A stretch of 64,000 bases of DNA from Flavobacterium pectinovorum. Its GTDB lineage: Bacteria > Bacteroidota > Bacteroidia > Flavobacteriales > Flavobacteriaceae. The position numbers were made by a program, and so were the translations under genes. The notes below the pieces were generated by a model. That model saw nothing but the letters and a program-made list of their open reading frames with translations, did no database searches and had not been told where the DNA came from. The stretch lies in NCBI RefSeq assembly GCF_900142715.1, contig NZ_FRBX01000001.1:806001-870000 (forward strand), in the 5' to 3' direction. Of this stretch, positions 8,936-17,800 are shown piece by piece; position 1 is the first letter of the stretch; the number at the start of each line of letters is the position of its first letter.

Positions 8936-9376
8936 ATGGAACTTATTTTAAAACAAGACGTACAAAACTTAGGATTTAAAGATGATGTAGTATCAGTTAA
9001 AGCTGGTTACGGTCGTAACTTTTTAATTCCTCAAGGATTCGCGCATTTAGCTACACCTTCTGCAAAGAAAGTTTTAGCTGAAAACCTAAAACAAAGAGCA
9101 CATAAAGAAGCTAAAGTTGTTGCTGATGCAAAAGCATTAGCTGAAACTTTAAAAGCTCTTGAAATTAAACTTACTGCAAAAGCTGGTGGAGAGAAACTTT
9201 TTGGTTCTATCACAAACATCGATATTGCTGAAGCTTTAGAGAAATCAGGTAATGCTATTGATAGAAAATTCATCACTAGTGGTATCGTAAAACGTACAGG
9301 AAAATATTCTGCTAGCATCCGTTTACACAGAGATGTTATCGTTGATTTACCATACGAGATTATCGCTGAAAAATAA
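8936..9376 (+). CDS. rplI: 50S ribosomal protein L9
   Basis: A 146-residue L9, normal length. The N-terminal rRNA-binding domain (about 1-50) reads MELILKQDVQNLGFKDDVVSVKAGYGRNFLIPQG. A long helix connects it to the C-terminal domain (GEKLFGSITNIDIAEAL, then RTGKYSASIRLHRDV). Last gene of the ribosomal operon; a strong intrinsic terminator follows 30 bp later. Confidence 0.98.
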   Translation: MELILKQDVQNLGFKDDVVSVKAGYGRNFLIPQGFAHLATPSAKKVLAENLKQRAHKEAKVVADAKALAETLKALEIKLTAKAGGEKLFGSITNIDIAEALEKSGNAIDRKFITSGIVKRTGKYSASIRLHRDVIVDLPYEIIAEK

Positions 9377-9406
9377 CATTTTGTTAACTTCTTGTTAATA
9401 AAATAT

Positions 9407-9436
9407 AAAAGCCACTCTAACGAGTGGCTTTTTTTT
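9407..9436 (+). terminator. Intrinsic terminator of the rpsF-rpsR-rplI operon
   Basis: Perfect 11-bp stem, AAAAGCCACTC (9407-9417) and GAGTGGCTTTT (9422-9432), four-base loop, then a T run. A -7-like TAATTTTG for the next gene follows at 9440-9447. Confidence 0.9.
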
Positions 9437-9476
9437 GTCTAATTTTGAGGGAAATAACTCACTCAAAACTAAGAAA

Positions 9477-12400
9477 ATGAAAAAAATCTTTGCATTATTG
9501 TTATGTTTGCTGGCCTTAACCGCGGTCACGGGACAAACAACTACTTCGAGTATTAAGGGTATTGTAAAAAGTTCAACCAACGAACTATTGCCCGGTGCTA
9601 GTATATTAGCCATTCATACTCCAACCGGAGGTAAATATTCTGCCGTTTCTAATGAAGATGGAAGGTTTAATATTTTGAATATGAGAATTGGAGGTCCTTA
9701 CAAAATTGTAGTAACTTTTGTGGGCTTTCAAGATCAGGAATATAATGATATCTATCTTGATTTAGGAAAACCATTTAATATAGATGTTCTGCTTGCTGAT
9801 GCGAGTCAGGCGCTGGAAGAAGTAAAAGTTGTTGCTAAAGACAAGGTTTTTAAAAGCGGAAAAACCGGTGCTGAAACTACAATTGGCAGAAGAGAATTAA
9901 CGGCATTGCCAACCATTTCGAGATCTGCAGAAGATTTTACACGTTTGGAGCCAACCGCAAGCGGTGGATCTTTTGGAGGAAGAAACGATCAATACAATAA
10001 TTACTCTTTAAACGGAGCGGTATTCAATAATCCGTTTGGTCTGGATGCTGCAACTCCTGGAGGGCAAACAGGTGCCCAGCCTATTTCATTAGATGCGATC
10101 GAACAAATTCAGGTAGCGACTGCTCCTTATGATGTTACTTTATCCGGATTTACCGGAGCTTCAGTAAATGCAGTTACAAAATCCGGAACAAATGAGTTTC
10201 ATGGTACTGCATATGCTTTTTACAGAAATCAGGATTTGACCGGTGATAAAATTAAAGGTGAAAAAATATTTGTACCAACACTAGAACAAACTCAGGCAGG
10301 TTTTAGTTTAGGAGCTCCTATTATTAAAGATAAATTATTCATTTTTGGGAATTTTGAAATTGATAAAAGAAGCGATTTAGGTTCAAATTTCGTTGCGAAT
10401 AATAATGATGGTGTTACAGGAATTAACGAATCAAGAGTTTTGGAGTCTGATTTAATTGCGGTTTCTAATGCTTTGGCAGGTTTGGGATATAATACAGGAG
10501 CTTATCAGGGTTTTATTCACGAATCAAACTCAAATAAAGGAATTATTAAAGTTGATTGGAATATCAGTGACAATCATAAATTGGCCGTTATTTATAATTT
10601 CCTTGATGCTTCAAAAGATAAACCTGCCCATCCAACGGCTCTTGGTTTTAGAGGACCAAATGCCTCAATTTTACAATTTCAAAATTCGGGATATCAAATT
10701 AATAATAACTTAAGTTCTTTTTTAGTTGAATTAAACTCAAAATTCAGTGAGAAAGTTTCGAATAAGTTTCAGGCAGGATATTCGCATTTTAATGACTACA
10801 GAGTTCCATTTTCTGTTCCGGCTCCTGTAATTAATATTCAGGATGGCGCGGGTTCTAATTATATTATTGCTGGTCATGAACCATTTTCGATCAATAATAC
10901 TTTAGATCAAAAAGTAATTCAAATCACCAATAATTTGACTTATACAGTTGGAAAACATGCTTTTACTTTTGGAACTTCTTTTGAAAAATTCGGATTTAAA
11001 AATTCATTTAATCTGGGTGGTTACGATAACTTCGGAAACCCCAATGGTTATGCAGGAACTTTTTTTACTCCTTATTTCACAACACAAGATTTTCTGAATG
11101 ATGCTGCTCAACCATACGCAACCAGTATCATAGCGCAAAACCTTCAATATGCTCAGGATGTTTTTAATACCAAAAGTAACTTTGAAGTAGGTACTGATGG
11201 TGGATGGAAACTGGCGGAATTAAATGTAGGACAATTGGCCTTTTATGCACAGGATGATATTAGTGTAAGTGATGATTTTAAATTGTCTGTAGGTTTAAGA
11301 ATTGATAAACCGTTGTATTTTAATACAGCAGATTTGATTCAGAAATATATAGATACTGATAATGGAGGTTCTGGAAGAGATAATAGTATTGATTATTATA
11401 ATCCGCAGACAGGTCAGGCTGTTAAATTGATTTCTACAGATTTACCAAGTGACAGAATTCTTTGGTCGCCTAGAATTGGATTTAACTGGGATGTAAAAGG
11501 CGATGCGACATCTCAACTTCGTGGAGGTTCCGGAGTTTTTACAGGAAGAATTCCGTTTGTTTGGTTAGGAAACCAGGTTAGTGGTGCTGATGATAGTTTC
11601 TTTCAAATTATGGATCCGGACTATAAATGGCCACAAGTCTGGAGAAGTAGTTTAGGATTTGATCACAGATTTGAAAGTAATTATATCGTTACGGTTGATT
11701 TGTCTTATAATAAAGATATAAATGCGGTTCAGGTTCAAAACTGGGGATTAAAACCTCCAACCGGAACTTTAGCCGGTGTTGACAACAGAGCCATTTATGT
11801 TGCTGCAGATAAAGGAGCAAACAATGCTTATGTAATGACAAATTCTGATAAAGGAAGTGCTTTTAATGCTTCTGTTAAATTGCAAAAAACTTTTGAAAAC
11901 GGTCTGTATGCAAGTGTAGCTTATAATTATTTAAAATCAAAAGATGTAAACTCTATTGAAGCTGAAATTACCGGAGATGCTTTTTCTTTTAATCCTGCAT
12001 TAGGGAATGTAAATACTGCGGCACTTTCGAATTCTAAATATGGAGATAATCATCGTTTTATTGGGGTTGCATCTAAAAAATGGAAATACGGAAAAGACAA
12101 ATGGGCTACAACAGTTTCTACTTTTCTGGAATATGCTCAGGGCGGACGTTTTAATTATACCTATGGAGGGGATATTAACGGAGATGGTTCAAGTGTTAAT
12201 GATTTAATTTATATCCCTACAACTGCAGAAATTGCAACGATGAATTTTAGCGCCCCAGGACAAGGAGAAGCTTTTGATAAGTTTATTTCTCAGGATAAAT
12301 ATATGAGGGACAGAAGAGGGCAATATGCAGAGCGTTACGGAGCAATATCTCCATGGAGAGGAAGATGTGATGTTAAATTATTGCAGGATTATAATTTCAG

Positions 12401-12647
12401 AGTTTCTTCTGCATCCGAAAAAACGAACACGATCCAGTTTAGTATTGATATTTTAAATTTTGGTAATTTACTTAATTCTGATTGGGGAGTTGTTCAGGTT
12501 CCTACAAGTGTTCAGCCAATTGGTGTTACAGTTGCAGGAAATACACCAACTTATACCTTTAATAATACACAAACCAAAACGTTTAGTTATGATGCCAGTT
12601 TAACATCAAGATGGCAGGCTCAATTTGGTATCAGATATATCTTCTAG
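9477..12647 (+). CDS. Oar-like TonB-dependent outer-membrane receptor
   Basis: A 1056-residue receptor with a signal peptide (MKKIFALLLC to VTGQ). A carboxypeptidase-regulatory-like beta sandwich follows (about 22-110: SIKGIVKSSTNELLPGASI, NEDGRFNI), then a plug (GGRNDQYNNYSLNGAVF, SLDAIEQIQVATAPYDV) and a large beta-barrel ending WQAQFGIRYIF. The plug is Oar-type, with SGFTGASVNAVTKSGTNEFHG; Oar proteins are linked to protein or adhesin transport in Myxococcus. I chose the ATG at 9477 over a TTG at 9435 because the earlier start lies inside the preceding terminator. Substrate unknown. Confidence 0.93.
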   Translation: MKKIFALLLCLLALTAVTGQTTTSSIKGIVKSSTNELLPGASILAIHTPTGGKYSAVSNEDGRFNILNMRIGGPYKIVVTFVGFQDQEYNDIYLDLGKPFNIDVLLADASQALEEVKVVAKDKVFKSGKTGAETTIGRRELTALPTISRSAEDFTRLEPTASGGSFGGRNDQYNNYSLNGAVFNNPFGLDAATPGGQTGAQPISLDAIEQIQVATAPYDVTLSGFTGASVNAVTKSGTNEFHGTAYAFYRNQDLTGDKIKGEKIFVPTLEQTQAGFSLGAPIIKDKLFIFGNFEIDKRSDLGSNFVANNNDGVTGINESRVLESDLIAVSNALAGLGYNTGAYQGFIHESNSNKGIIKVDWNISDNHKLAVIYNFLDASKDKPAHPTALGFRGPNASILQFQNSGYQINNNLSSFLVELNSKFSEKVSNKFQAGYSHFNDYRVPFSVPAPVINIQDGAGSNYIIAGHEPFSINNTLDQKVIQITNNLTYTVGKHAFTFGTSFEKFGFKNSFNLGGYDNFGNPNGYAGTFFTPYFTTQDFLNDAAQPYATSIIAQNLQYAQDVFNTKSNFEVGTDGGWKLAELNVGQLAFYAQDDISVSDDFKLSVGLRIDKPLYFNTADLIQKYIDTDNGGSGRDNSIDYYNPQTGQAVKLISTDLPSDRILWSPRIGFNWDVKGDATSQLRGGSGVFTGRIPFVWLGNQVSGADDSFFQIMDPDYKWPQVWRSSLGFDHRFESNYIVTVDLSYNKDINAVQVQNWGLKPPTGTLAGVDNRAIYVAADKGANNAYVMTNSDKGSAFNASVKLQKTFENGLYASVAYNYLKSKDVNSIEAEITGDAFSFNPALGNVNTAALSNSKYGDNHRFIGVASKKWKYGKDKWATTVSTFLEYAQGGRFNYTYGGDINGDGSSVNDLIYIPTTAEIATMNFSAPGQGEAFDKFISQDKYMRDRRGQYAERYGAISPWRGRCDVKLLQDYNFRVSSASEKTNTIQFSIDILNFGNLLNSDWGVVQVPTSVQPIGVTVAGNTPTYTFNNTQTKTFSYDASLTSRWQAQFGIRYIF

Positions 12648-12671
12648 GAAGTAAAAAAAAGTTATAAATTT

Positions 12672-12697
12672 GCCCTCGCATTTGTGAGGGCTTTTTT
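12672..12697 (+). terminator. Terminator after the TonB-dependent receptor
   Basis: Stem GCCCTC/GAGGGC with a short loop, followed by six Ts, 24 bp after the receptor stop. Confidence 0.8.
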
Positions 12698-12761
12698 ATG
12701 GATTAAAATTTGAATAATCTGTTAGAGCTTTTTTAAAGCGTTTAAATCAAAGAAAAAATAA

Positions 12762-13235
12762 ATGAAATACGCAAGATTAACAAAAGAGCAATTTGATGAA
12801 TTGCATGCGGAATTTGCTAGTTTTTTAGCAACTCAGGCAATTGATAAAGCTGAGTGGGATTCTATTAAGGAAAATAAGCCGGAAGTGGCAGAGCAGGAGC
12901 TGGATGTTTTTTCTGATTTAATTTGGGAAGGTGTTTTGTCGAGAGCTGAATTTTTAGAGCATTTTTCTAAAAATCACATCTTTTTGTTTCAATGTTTTGA
13001 AACTCATGTTCAATCAATAGTATTAAAATCATTAGTTCCGGATACTGATTTTTTAACGAAAGAAGGATTGCAATGGCTTAGCGACAATATGTTTACTGAA
13101 ACAATCGAAATGAAAGTAGGTAAGAAAGTTTTTACTGAAGATAGAAATGCCTCAATATTTGAATTAATTCAACAAGGAGCTTTTTTAAGTGACGGACAAC
13201 TTTTTAAACAAATTAACACGATTATTGAATCGTAA
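12762..13235 (+). CDS. DUF6495-like cytosolic protein
   Basis: A 157-residue soluble, acidic, mostly helical protein starting MKYARLTKEQFDELHAEFASFLATQ. It has no signal peptide or membrane segment. I associate this N-terminus with an uncharacterised Bacteroidota family annotated DUF6495, from memory. It stands alone between two terminators (12672-12697 and 13253-13293), so it is probably transcribed singly. No catalytic motif is visible. Confidence 0.75.
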   Translation: MKYARLTKEQFDELHAEFASFLATQAIDKAEWDSIKENKPEVAEQELDVFSDLIWEGVLSRAEFLEHFSKNHIFLFQCFETHVQSIVLKSLVPDTDFLTKEGLQWLSDNMFTETIEMKVGKKVFTEDRNASIFELIQQGAFLSDGQLFKQINTIIES

Positions 13236-13252
13236 TCGTTGTAGTTAAAATT

Positions 13253-13293
13253 AAAAAAGGTAAATAGTTGATGTTAAAATATTTACCTTTTTT
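13253..13293 (+). terminator. Strong bidirectional-type terminator
   Basis: 14-bp stem AAAAAAGGTAAATA (13253-13266) and TATTTACCTTTTTT (13280-13293), closing 18 bp after the DUF6495-like gene. A and T runs on both flanks could serve both strands. Confidence 0.85.
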
Positions 13294-14262
13294 AGGTTGT
13301 TTAACTTTTGTTTAAACTTTTTTGTTTTTTTTACCCCGTATTTTTACCTGTTTTTTTCGAATTGTTTAAAATTTTCTTCACTACCGTTGTTTATGTAGGT
13401 TTTACTTTTCAATTTTTATACTTATCCTGATATTGAATATGTTACAAAAGTAAAAAAGTAATCATAAACCTACATTTTTATGTTTTTATAAAAAAATGTA
13501 GTTTTTTTTATGATTTCTGTAACAGTTCCTTTTTTGACCTAAAACATTGATTTTATTGATATATACGTGGTTTTTTATTTTTTTTAATTTTGGTGATTTA
13601 AAAAAAATAAGAGTTTTGCACTTGTTTTATATTTAGGTTTTTCTTAATTTTAGTAAAAGAAAAGTTAAACAAAATGTGTTTGTACTTTTTGAAATAAAAA
13701 ACAAACAGCAAAGGCATAATTGAATTGGTTTAAAAAAAATGAACTTAATTATTGTTTTTGAGGTTGATTAAAAGCTGAAGATTTAATATAAACTTAATTC
13801 ATTTACTTATGGAATTGAAATTTACTCTTTTTATCAAGTTTGCATTAGGTATTCTTATTCTTCTGTTTTTATTTATTTCTCTTTTGGGTAAAATTCAATT
13901 TACTCCAAAATCCATTTTTAATTCACTGGCAAATTTGTTTTATAATTTTAAACATAATAGAAGCTTTTTATTTCCAAACCCCAGTAGAGGGTTTGTTAAT
14001 GAACAGCATTGTTGTGTTTCATTTTAAATTCAATTTGTTTTTGCATAAAAAATCATGATTCAATTTTAGAACCTAAATTCTAAATAAACAAATTTGTAGA
14101 TCGCCTAATCAACTTTCTATGATATTGAATCATACTCTATATTATTAAACTTCCCCCCGTATTACTTAGCCTATAATTTTCTTTACGAAAATTAATGCAG
14201 GTACAAATCACTCCGTTTGGAAAATTGATTCAAATCAATATTTCCTAAAAGTTTTGAGGCAT
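13294..14262. other. AT-rich non-coding region before the adhesin locus
   Basis: Almost 1 kb with no convincing gene. It holds the nested inverted repeats at 13394-13501, a hairpin at 14174-14194 (TAATTTTC/GAAAATTA), and one 72-codon frame at 13809-14027. That frame encodes an N-terminal hydrophobic stretch and FPNPSRGFVN near its end, loosely like a T9SS type A sorting motif. The frame has no recognisable homologue and a poor context; I do not annotate it as a gene. Confidence 0.6.
13394..13501 (+). repeat. Nested, mutually exclusive inverted repeats
   Basis: Left arm TGTAGGTTT (13394-13402) pairs with AAACCTACA (13466-13474), with inner pairs TACTTTT/AAAAGTA and TTCAA/TTGAA. The middle segment CTACATTTTTAT (13470-13481) can instead pair with ATAAAAAAATGTAG (13488-13501), which is followed by a run of eight Ts. 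Only one of the two folds can form at a time. Confidence 0.5.
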
Positions 14263-14411
14263 CTTTTATTCGTTTGGGATAAAAAGTGTTCTTTAGTATA
14301 TTTTGATATATACTATACAATATGATTTTTTTATAAAATCTAATTTAAAATTTTAGTTAGGTAAGGTTTTAAATTTCGGTTTAACTAGTTGATTATTAAT
14401 TTTTTTTATGA

Positions 14412-14441
14412 TTGCTTAGGTATAATATGTACCTATCGCAA
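14412..14441 (+). promoter_or_regulatory. Leader hairpin, copy 1
   Basis: TTGC-T-TAGGTA, loop, TACCTA-TC-GCAA, 38 bp before the ATG of the truncated copy. The counterpart at 14823-14849 keeps the pairing with a compensatory base change. Confidence 0.5.
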
Positions 14442-14478
14442 CAGGTGTTTTATTGTCCATTTTCTAATCTTCCAAATT

Positions 14479-14700
14479 ATGAAAAAAATCTTTACTTTTT
14501 GTAATCTCATCTTCCAGAAGAGATTGTTAGGACTATTTTTTTTATTACTCCTATGTAATAATGCATTTGAGCCGACCTTTTGTAAACCAGCATCAAATAC
14601 GAATAGTATTTCTGGTGTATGCATTGGTTCAAATGTAACGAACTCTACAGATGCCTACGCGAAAGATGTAGGCTTAACATTTTTTATTCGTTGTGGATAA
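14479..14700 (+). pseudogene. Truncated duplicate of the adhesin N-terminus
   Basis: A 73-codon frame from ATG 14479 encodes a copy of the adhesin signal peptide and first mature residues (MKKIFTFCNLIFQKRLLGLFF, then SNTNSISGVCIGSNVT). It ends at TAA where the second duplicate begins. Compared with the full gene, the cleavage region AFGQTFC has become AFEPTFC, so processing is probably impaired. It may be translated as a short secreted-type peptide but has no domain of its own. Decay after tandem duplication is the simplest reading. Confidence 0.7.
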
Positions 14701-14822
14701 AAATGCTCTTTAGTGTGTTTTGATATGCACAATACAATTTTTTACAAAATCTAATTTAAAATTTTAGTTAGGTAAGGTTTTAAAATTTGATTTAATCAAT
14801 TGATTATTAACGTTTTTTATAA

Positions 14823-14849
14823 TTGCTTAGGCATACGTGCCTATCGCAA
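14823..14849 (+). promoter_or_regulatory. Leader hairpin, copy 2, upstream of the adhesin
   Basis: TTGC-T-TAGGCA, TACG loop, TGCCTA-TC-GCAA, 37 bp before the adhesin ATG. The C-G pair replaces the T-A pair of copy 1 (TAGGTA/TACCTA), a covariation that favours a folded RNA or a symmetric protein site. Confidence 0.5.
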
Positions 14850-14886
14850 CAGGTATTTTATTGTCCATTTTCTAATCTTCCAAATT

Positions 14887-17800
14887 ATGAAAAAATTCTT
14901 TACTTTTTGTAATCTCCTCTTTCAGAAGAGATTGTTAGGGCTGTTTTTTTTATTACTTCTATGTAATAATGCATTTGGGCAAACCTTTTGTAGACCAGTG
15001 TCAAACACCAATAGTGTTTCCGGGATCTGCCTTGGTACAAGTGTAACAAGTCCTACAGCGGCCTACGATAACGACGCAGGCTTAACGACATTTGCAACGC
15101 TGAGTACGGTCGTCGGAGTGTTGTGTTCTGCACAGGAAACTTTGGTTCTTAACCAAACGGCAAGTGCAGGCGATCAAATTGTTTTGTATATAGGTAGTGG
15201 TGCCGGATTGCTTAATCTGTCATTATTATCTTCGGGTACAGTTCAGGCCAAATTAAATGGTACCAATGTTGGTTCTGCAGTAGCGATTAATGATCCGTTA
15301 CTTAATTTGTCATTGTTGCCGGGAAACACTATCGGAGTATTAAGATATACTTTGACAGGTCCTGCAAATCAGGTTCAAATTCAGTTAGGAGGGCTTGTTA
15401 GTGTACTGACTGATTTAAGAATTTATGATGTTCGTTTAGAATTTGTACCTCCAACAGTAACGGGAGGTTTAAGTCAAACAATTTGCTCCGGAAATGCGAC
15501 TACATTAACAGCAACTCCGGCAGCTGGAACTACAATAGCCTGGTATAGTTCACCAACTTCAACTACGGCTTTGTCAACTACAAATTCTTATACTACGCCT
15601 GTTTTAACTGCTAATACTACTTATTATATTGGTGTTACCAGAGCAGCGGGCTGTGAAGGAAATGAACGTGTACCTGTTGTAGTTAATGTGTCAAATCCTG
15701 TTGCTCCGGCGATTAGTACAACCGGTACGGCGATCTGTTCGGCTGGCGCAACACAACAAACTACATTATCAGTAATTAATCCTATTCCGGGAACTACTTA
15801 CAATTGGTATAATGTAGGTTCAGGAGGTGTGGCTTTAGCATCAGGAACTACTTACTCTCCAACAGTTCCTTTGGGAACTACGAGTTTTTATGTTGAGGCT
15901 GCAATAGGTAGCTGTTTAAGTCCTGCAAGAACTCAGGTAGATGTAATTTCGAATGCTGTTCCTGCTGTTCCTACGGTTTTAACGCAAAGTGTTACCATTC
16001 AATCTGGACAAAATGCGACATTAACCGCGGCAACTCCTCAGGCAGGAGTTACATTAAATTGGTATGATGTTGCAACAGGCGGAACGGCACTGGCTATAAA
16101 TACTCCAACTTATACAACTCCGGTTTTAGTAGCTACTAAAACTTTTTATGTTGAGGCTCAAAGTGCGGCAGGAAACTGCGTAAGTGCAACAAGAGTTCCT
16201 GTAACAGTAACAGTTATACCATCGGCTTTAGGAGGATGTTTAGAAGCAGGTAGTCAGCAAACACTTCAAAACGGTTTATGTTTGCTATGTAGCAGTACTA
16301 ATCCTAATAACTCTGTTGACGGAAATACCGCAACAGCAGCTAGACTTACGATTCCCGTTGGTTTAATTAACGGATGGGTTCAACAGACCTTACAATTTAA
16401 TAATCCTGGCAAAGCGGGTGATATTGTTGATGTAGAATTAGAATTGCCAGGTGGACTTGCTGATCTTCAATTATTAGGAGCGGTTAGTTTGGCAACTTAT
16501 AATGGAGCAACTTATAATAATGACAGAATATCAGTTACGAATCCACTGGTAACTTTACAATTATTATCAGGTGATCGTTTTAGAGCCAGTGTAGTTGCAG
16601 GTGCTAATTTTGATCGTGTTGAGATTCGATTAGGAGGCTTGGCCACTGTTTTAACAAGTGTAGATATTTATCAGGCAACTTACAGATATAAAGCGCCAAC
16701 TGTGGCAGGAAATACAACTATTTGTAGTGGACAAACGACTACTTTAGTTGCTAATATTGCAGTTGGAGAAACTATTAACTGGTATAATGTAGCAACAGGC
16801 GGTGCATCACTTGCTAATACAGCTGCTTATACAACACCAGCTTTAACAACACCAACTACCTATTATATAGAAATAGCAAGAAATGGTTGTGTTAATAGTG
16901 AGCGTTTTCCGGTATTAATATCAATTGATAATCCGGTTGCTCCGGTTATTGCTGCAGGAGGTACAACAATTTGTAGCGGTCAGACGACAGTATTAAATGT
17001 AGATACGCCAGTTGTAGGAACTGTATATACTTGGTATGATGCAGCTTCTGCCGGAAATTTATTATTTACCGGAAATTCTTTTACAACACCAAATTTAACT
17101 GCCAACACAACTTATTATGTTGAAGCAGGAATTGGAAGCTGTACAAGTGCAACCCGTACTCCTGTTACTGTAACAGTTAATCCTCTACCGGCAGCACCAA
17201 TAGCAGCTTCATCTAGTGTAATTATTCAATCAGGGCAAACTGCAACTTTACAAGTATCAAGTCCGGACTCTAATGTTACATTTGATTGGTATAATGTGCC
17301 AACTGGAGGAACAGTATTGGCTGGAGGAACAGGAACAGCTACTTATACAACTCCTGTCTTAACAGCAAATCAAACATATTATGTAACTGCAAGAAATACA
17401 ACTTCAACTTGTATTAGTAGTACAAGAACGGCGATAAATGTTATAATAAGTAACACTGTGAGCACTTGTTTACAGGTAAATGCTCAGGTAACTTCAAGAG
17501 GTGGACTTACAGGATGTTTATTATGTAGCTCAGCTAATGAAGGAAACTCTATTGATGCCAATGATGCAACAGCAGCAAATCTTTCAGTTCCTGTTGGTTT
17601 AGTAAATGATTACATACAACAAATGCTAACATTTTCTACAGCAGGACACGCGGGCGATATTATAGATGTAGAATTAGGAATTCCAGCCGGAATTGCCAAT
17701 GTAACTGCTCTTTCTTATATTAGTTTAAGAAGTTATAATGGAGGAACTCCAAATGCAGATCAGGTTAATGTTGGATCATTAATTGATGTTCAATTATTAT

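Larger units (their letters stand above)
14263..15086 (+). repeat. Two-copy imperfect tandem duplication of the adhesin 5' region
   Basis: About 410 bp from 14263 recurs from about 14680. Both copies carry the same untranslated leader, a hairpin, the ATG and the first 65 or so codons of the adhesin. The first copy breaks at about 14680, where its coding sequence runs into the start of the second copy. The copies have diverged by scattered substitutions and small indels. Confidence 0.85.

Noticed and set aside
9435..9476. TTG start giving a longer TonB receptor
   Set aside because: The TTG is in the T run of the L9 operon terminator, and the signal peptide begins at ATG 9477.
13809..14027. 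72-codon frame with a hydrophobic N-terminus and FPNPSRGFVN, like a T9SS type A sorting motif
   Set aside because: The match is short, the rest of the sorting domain is absent, the flanks are non-coding in character, and no promoter or terminator frames it. Chance is the likelier reading.
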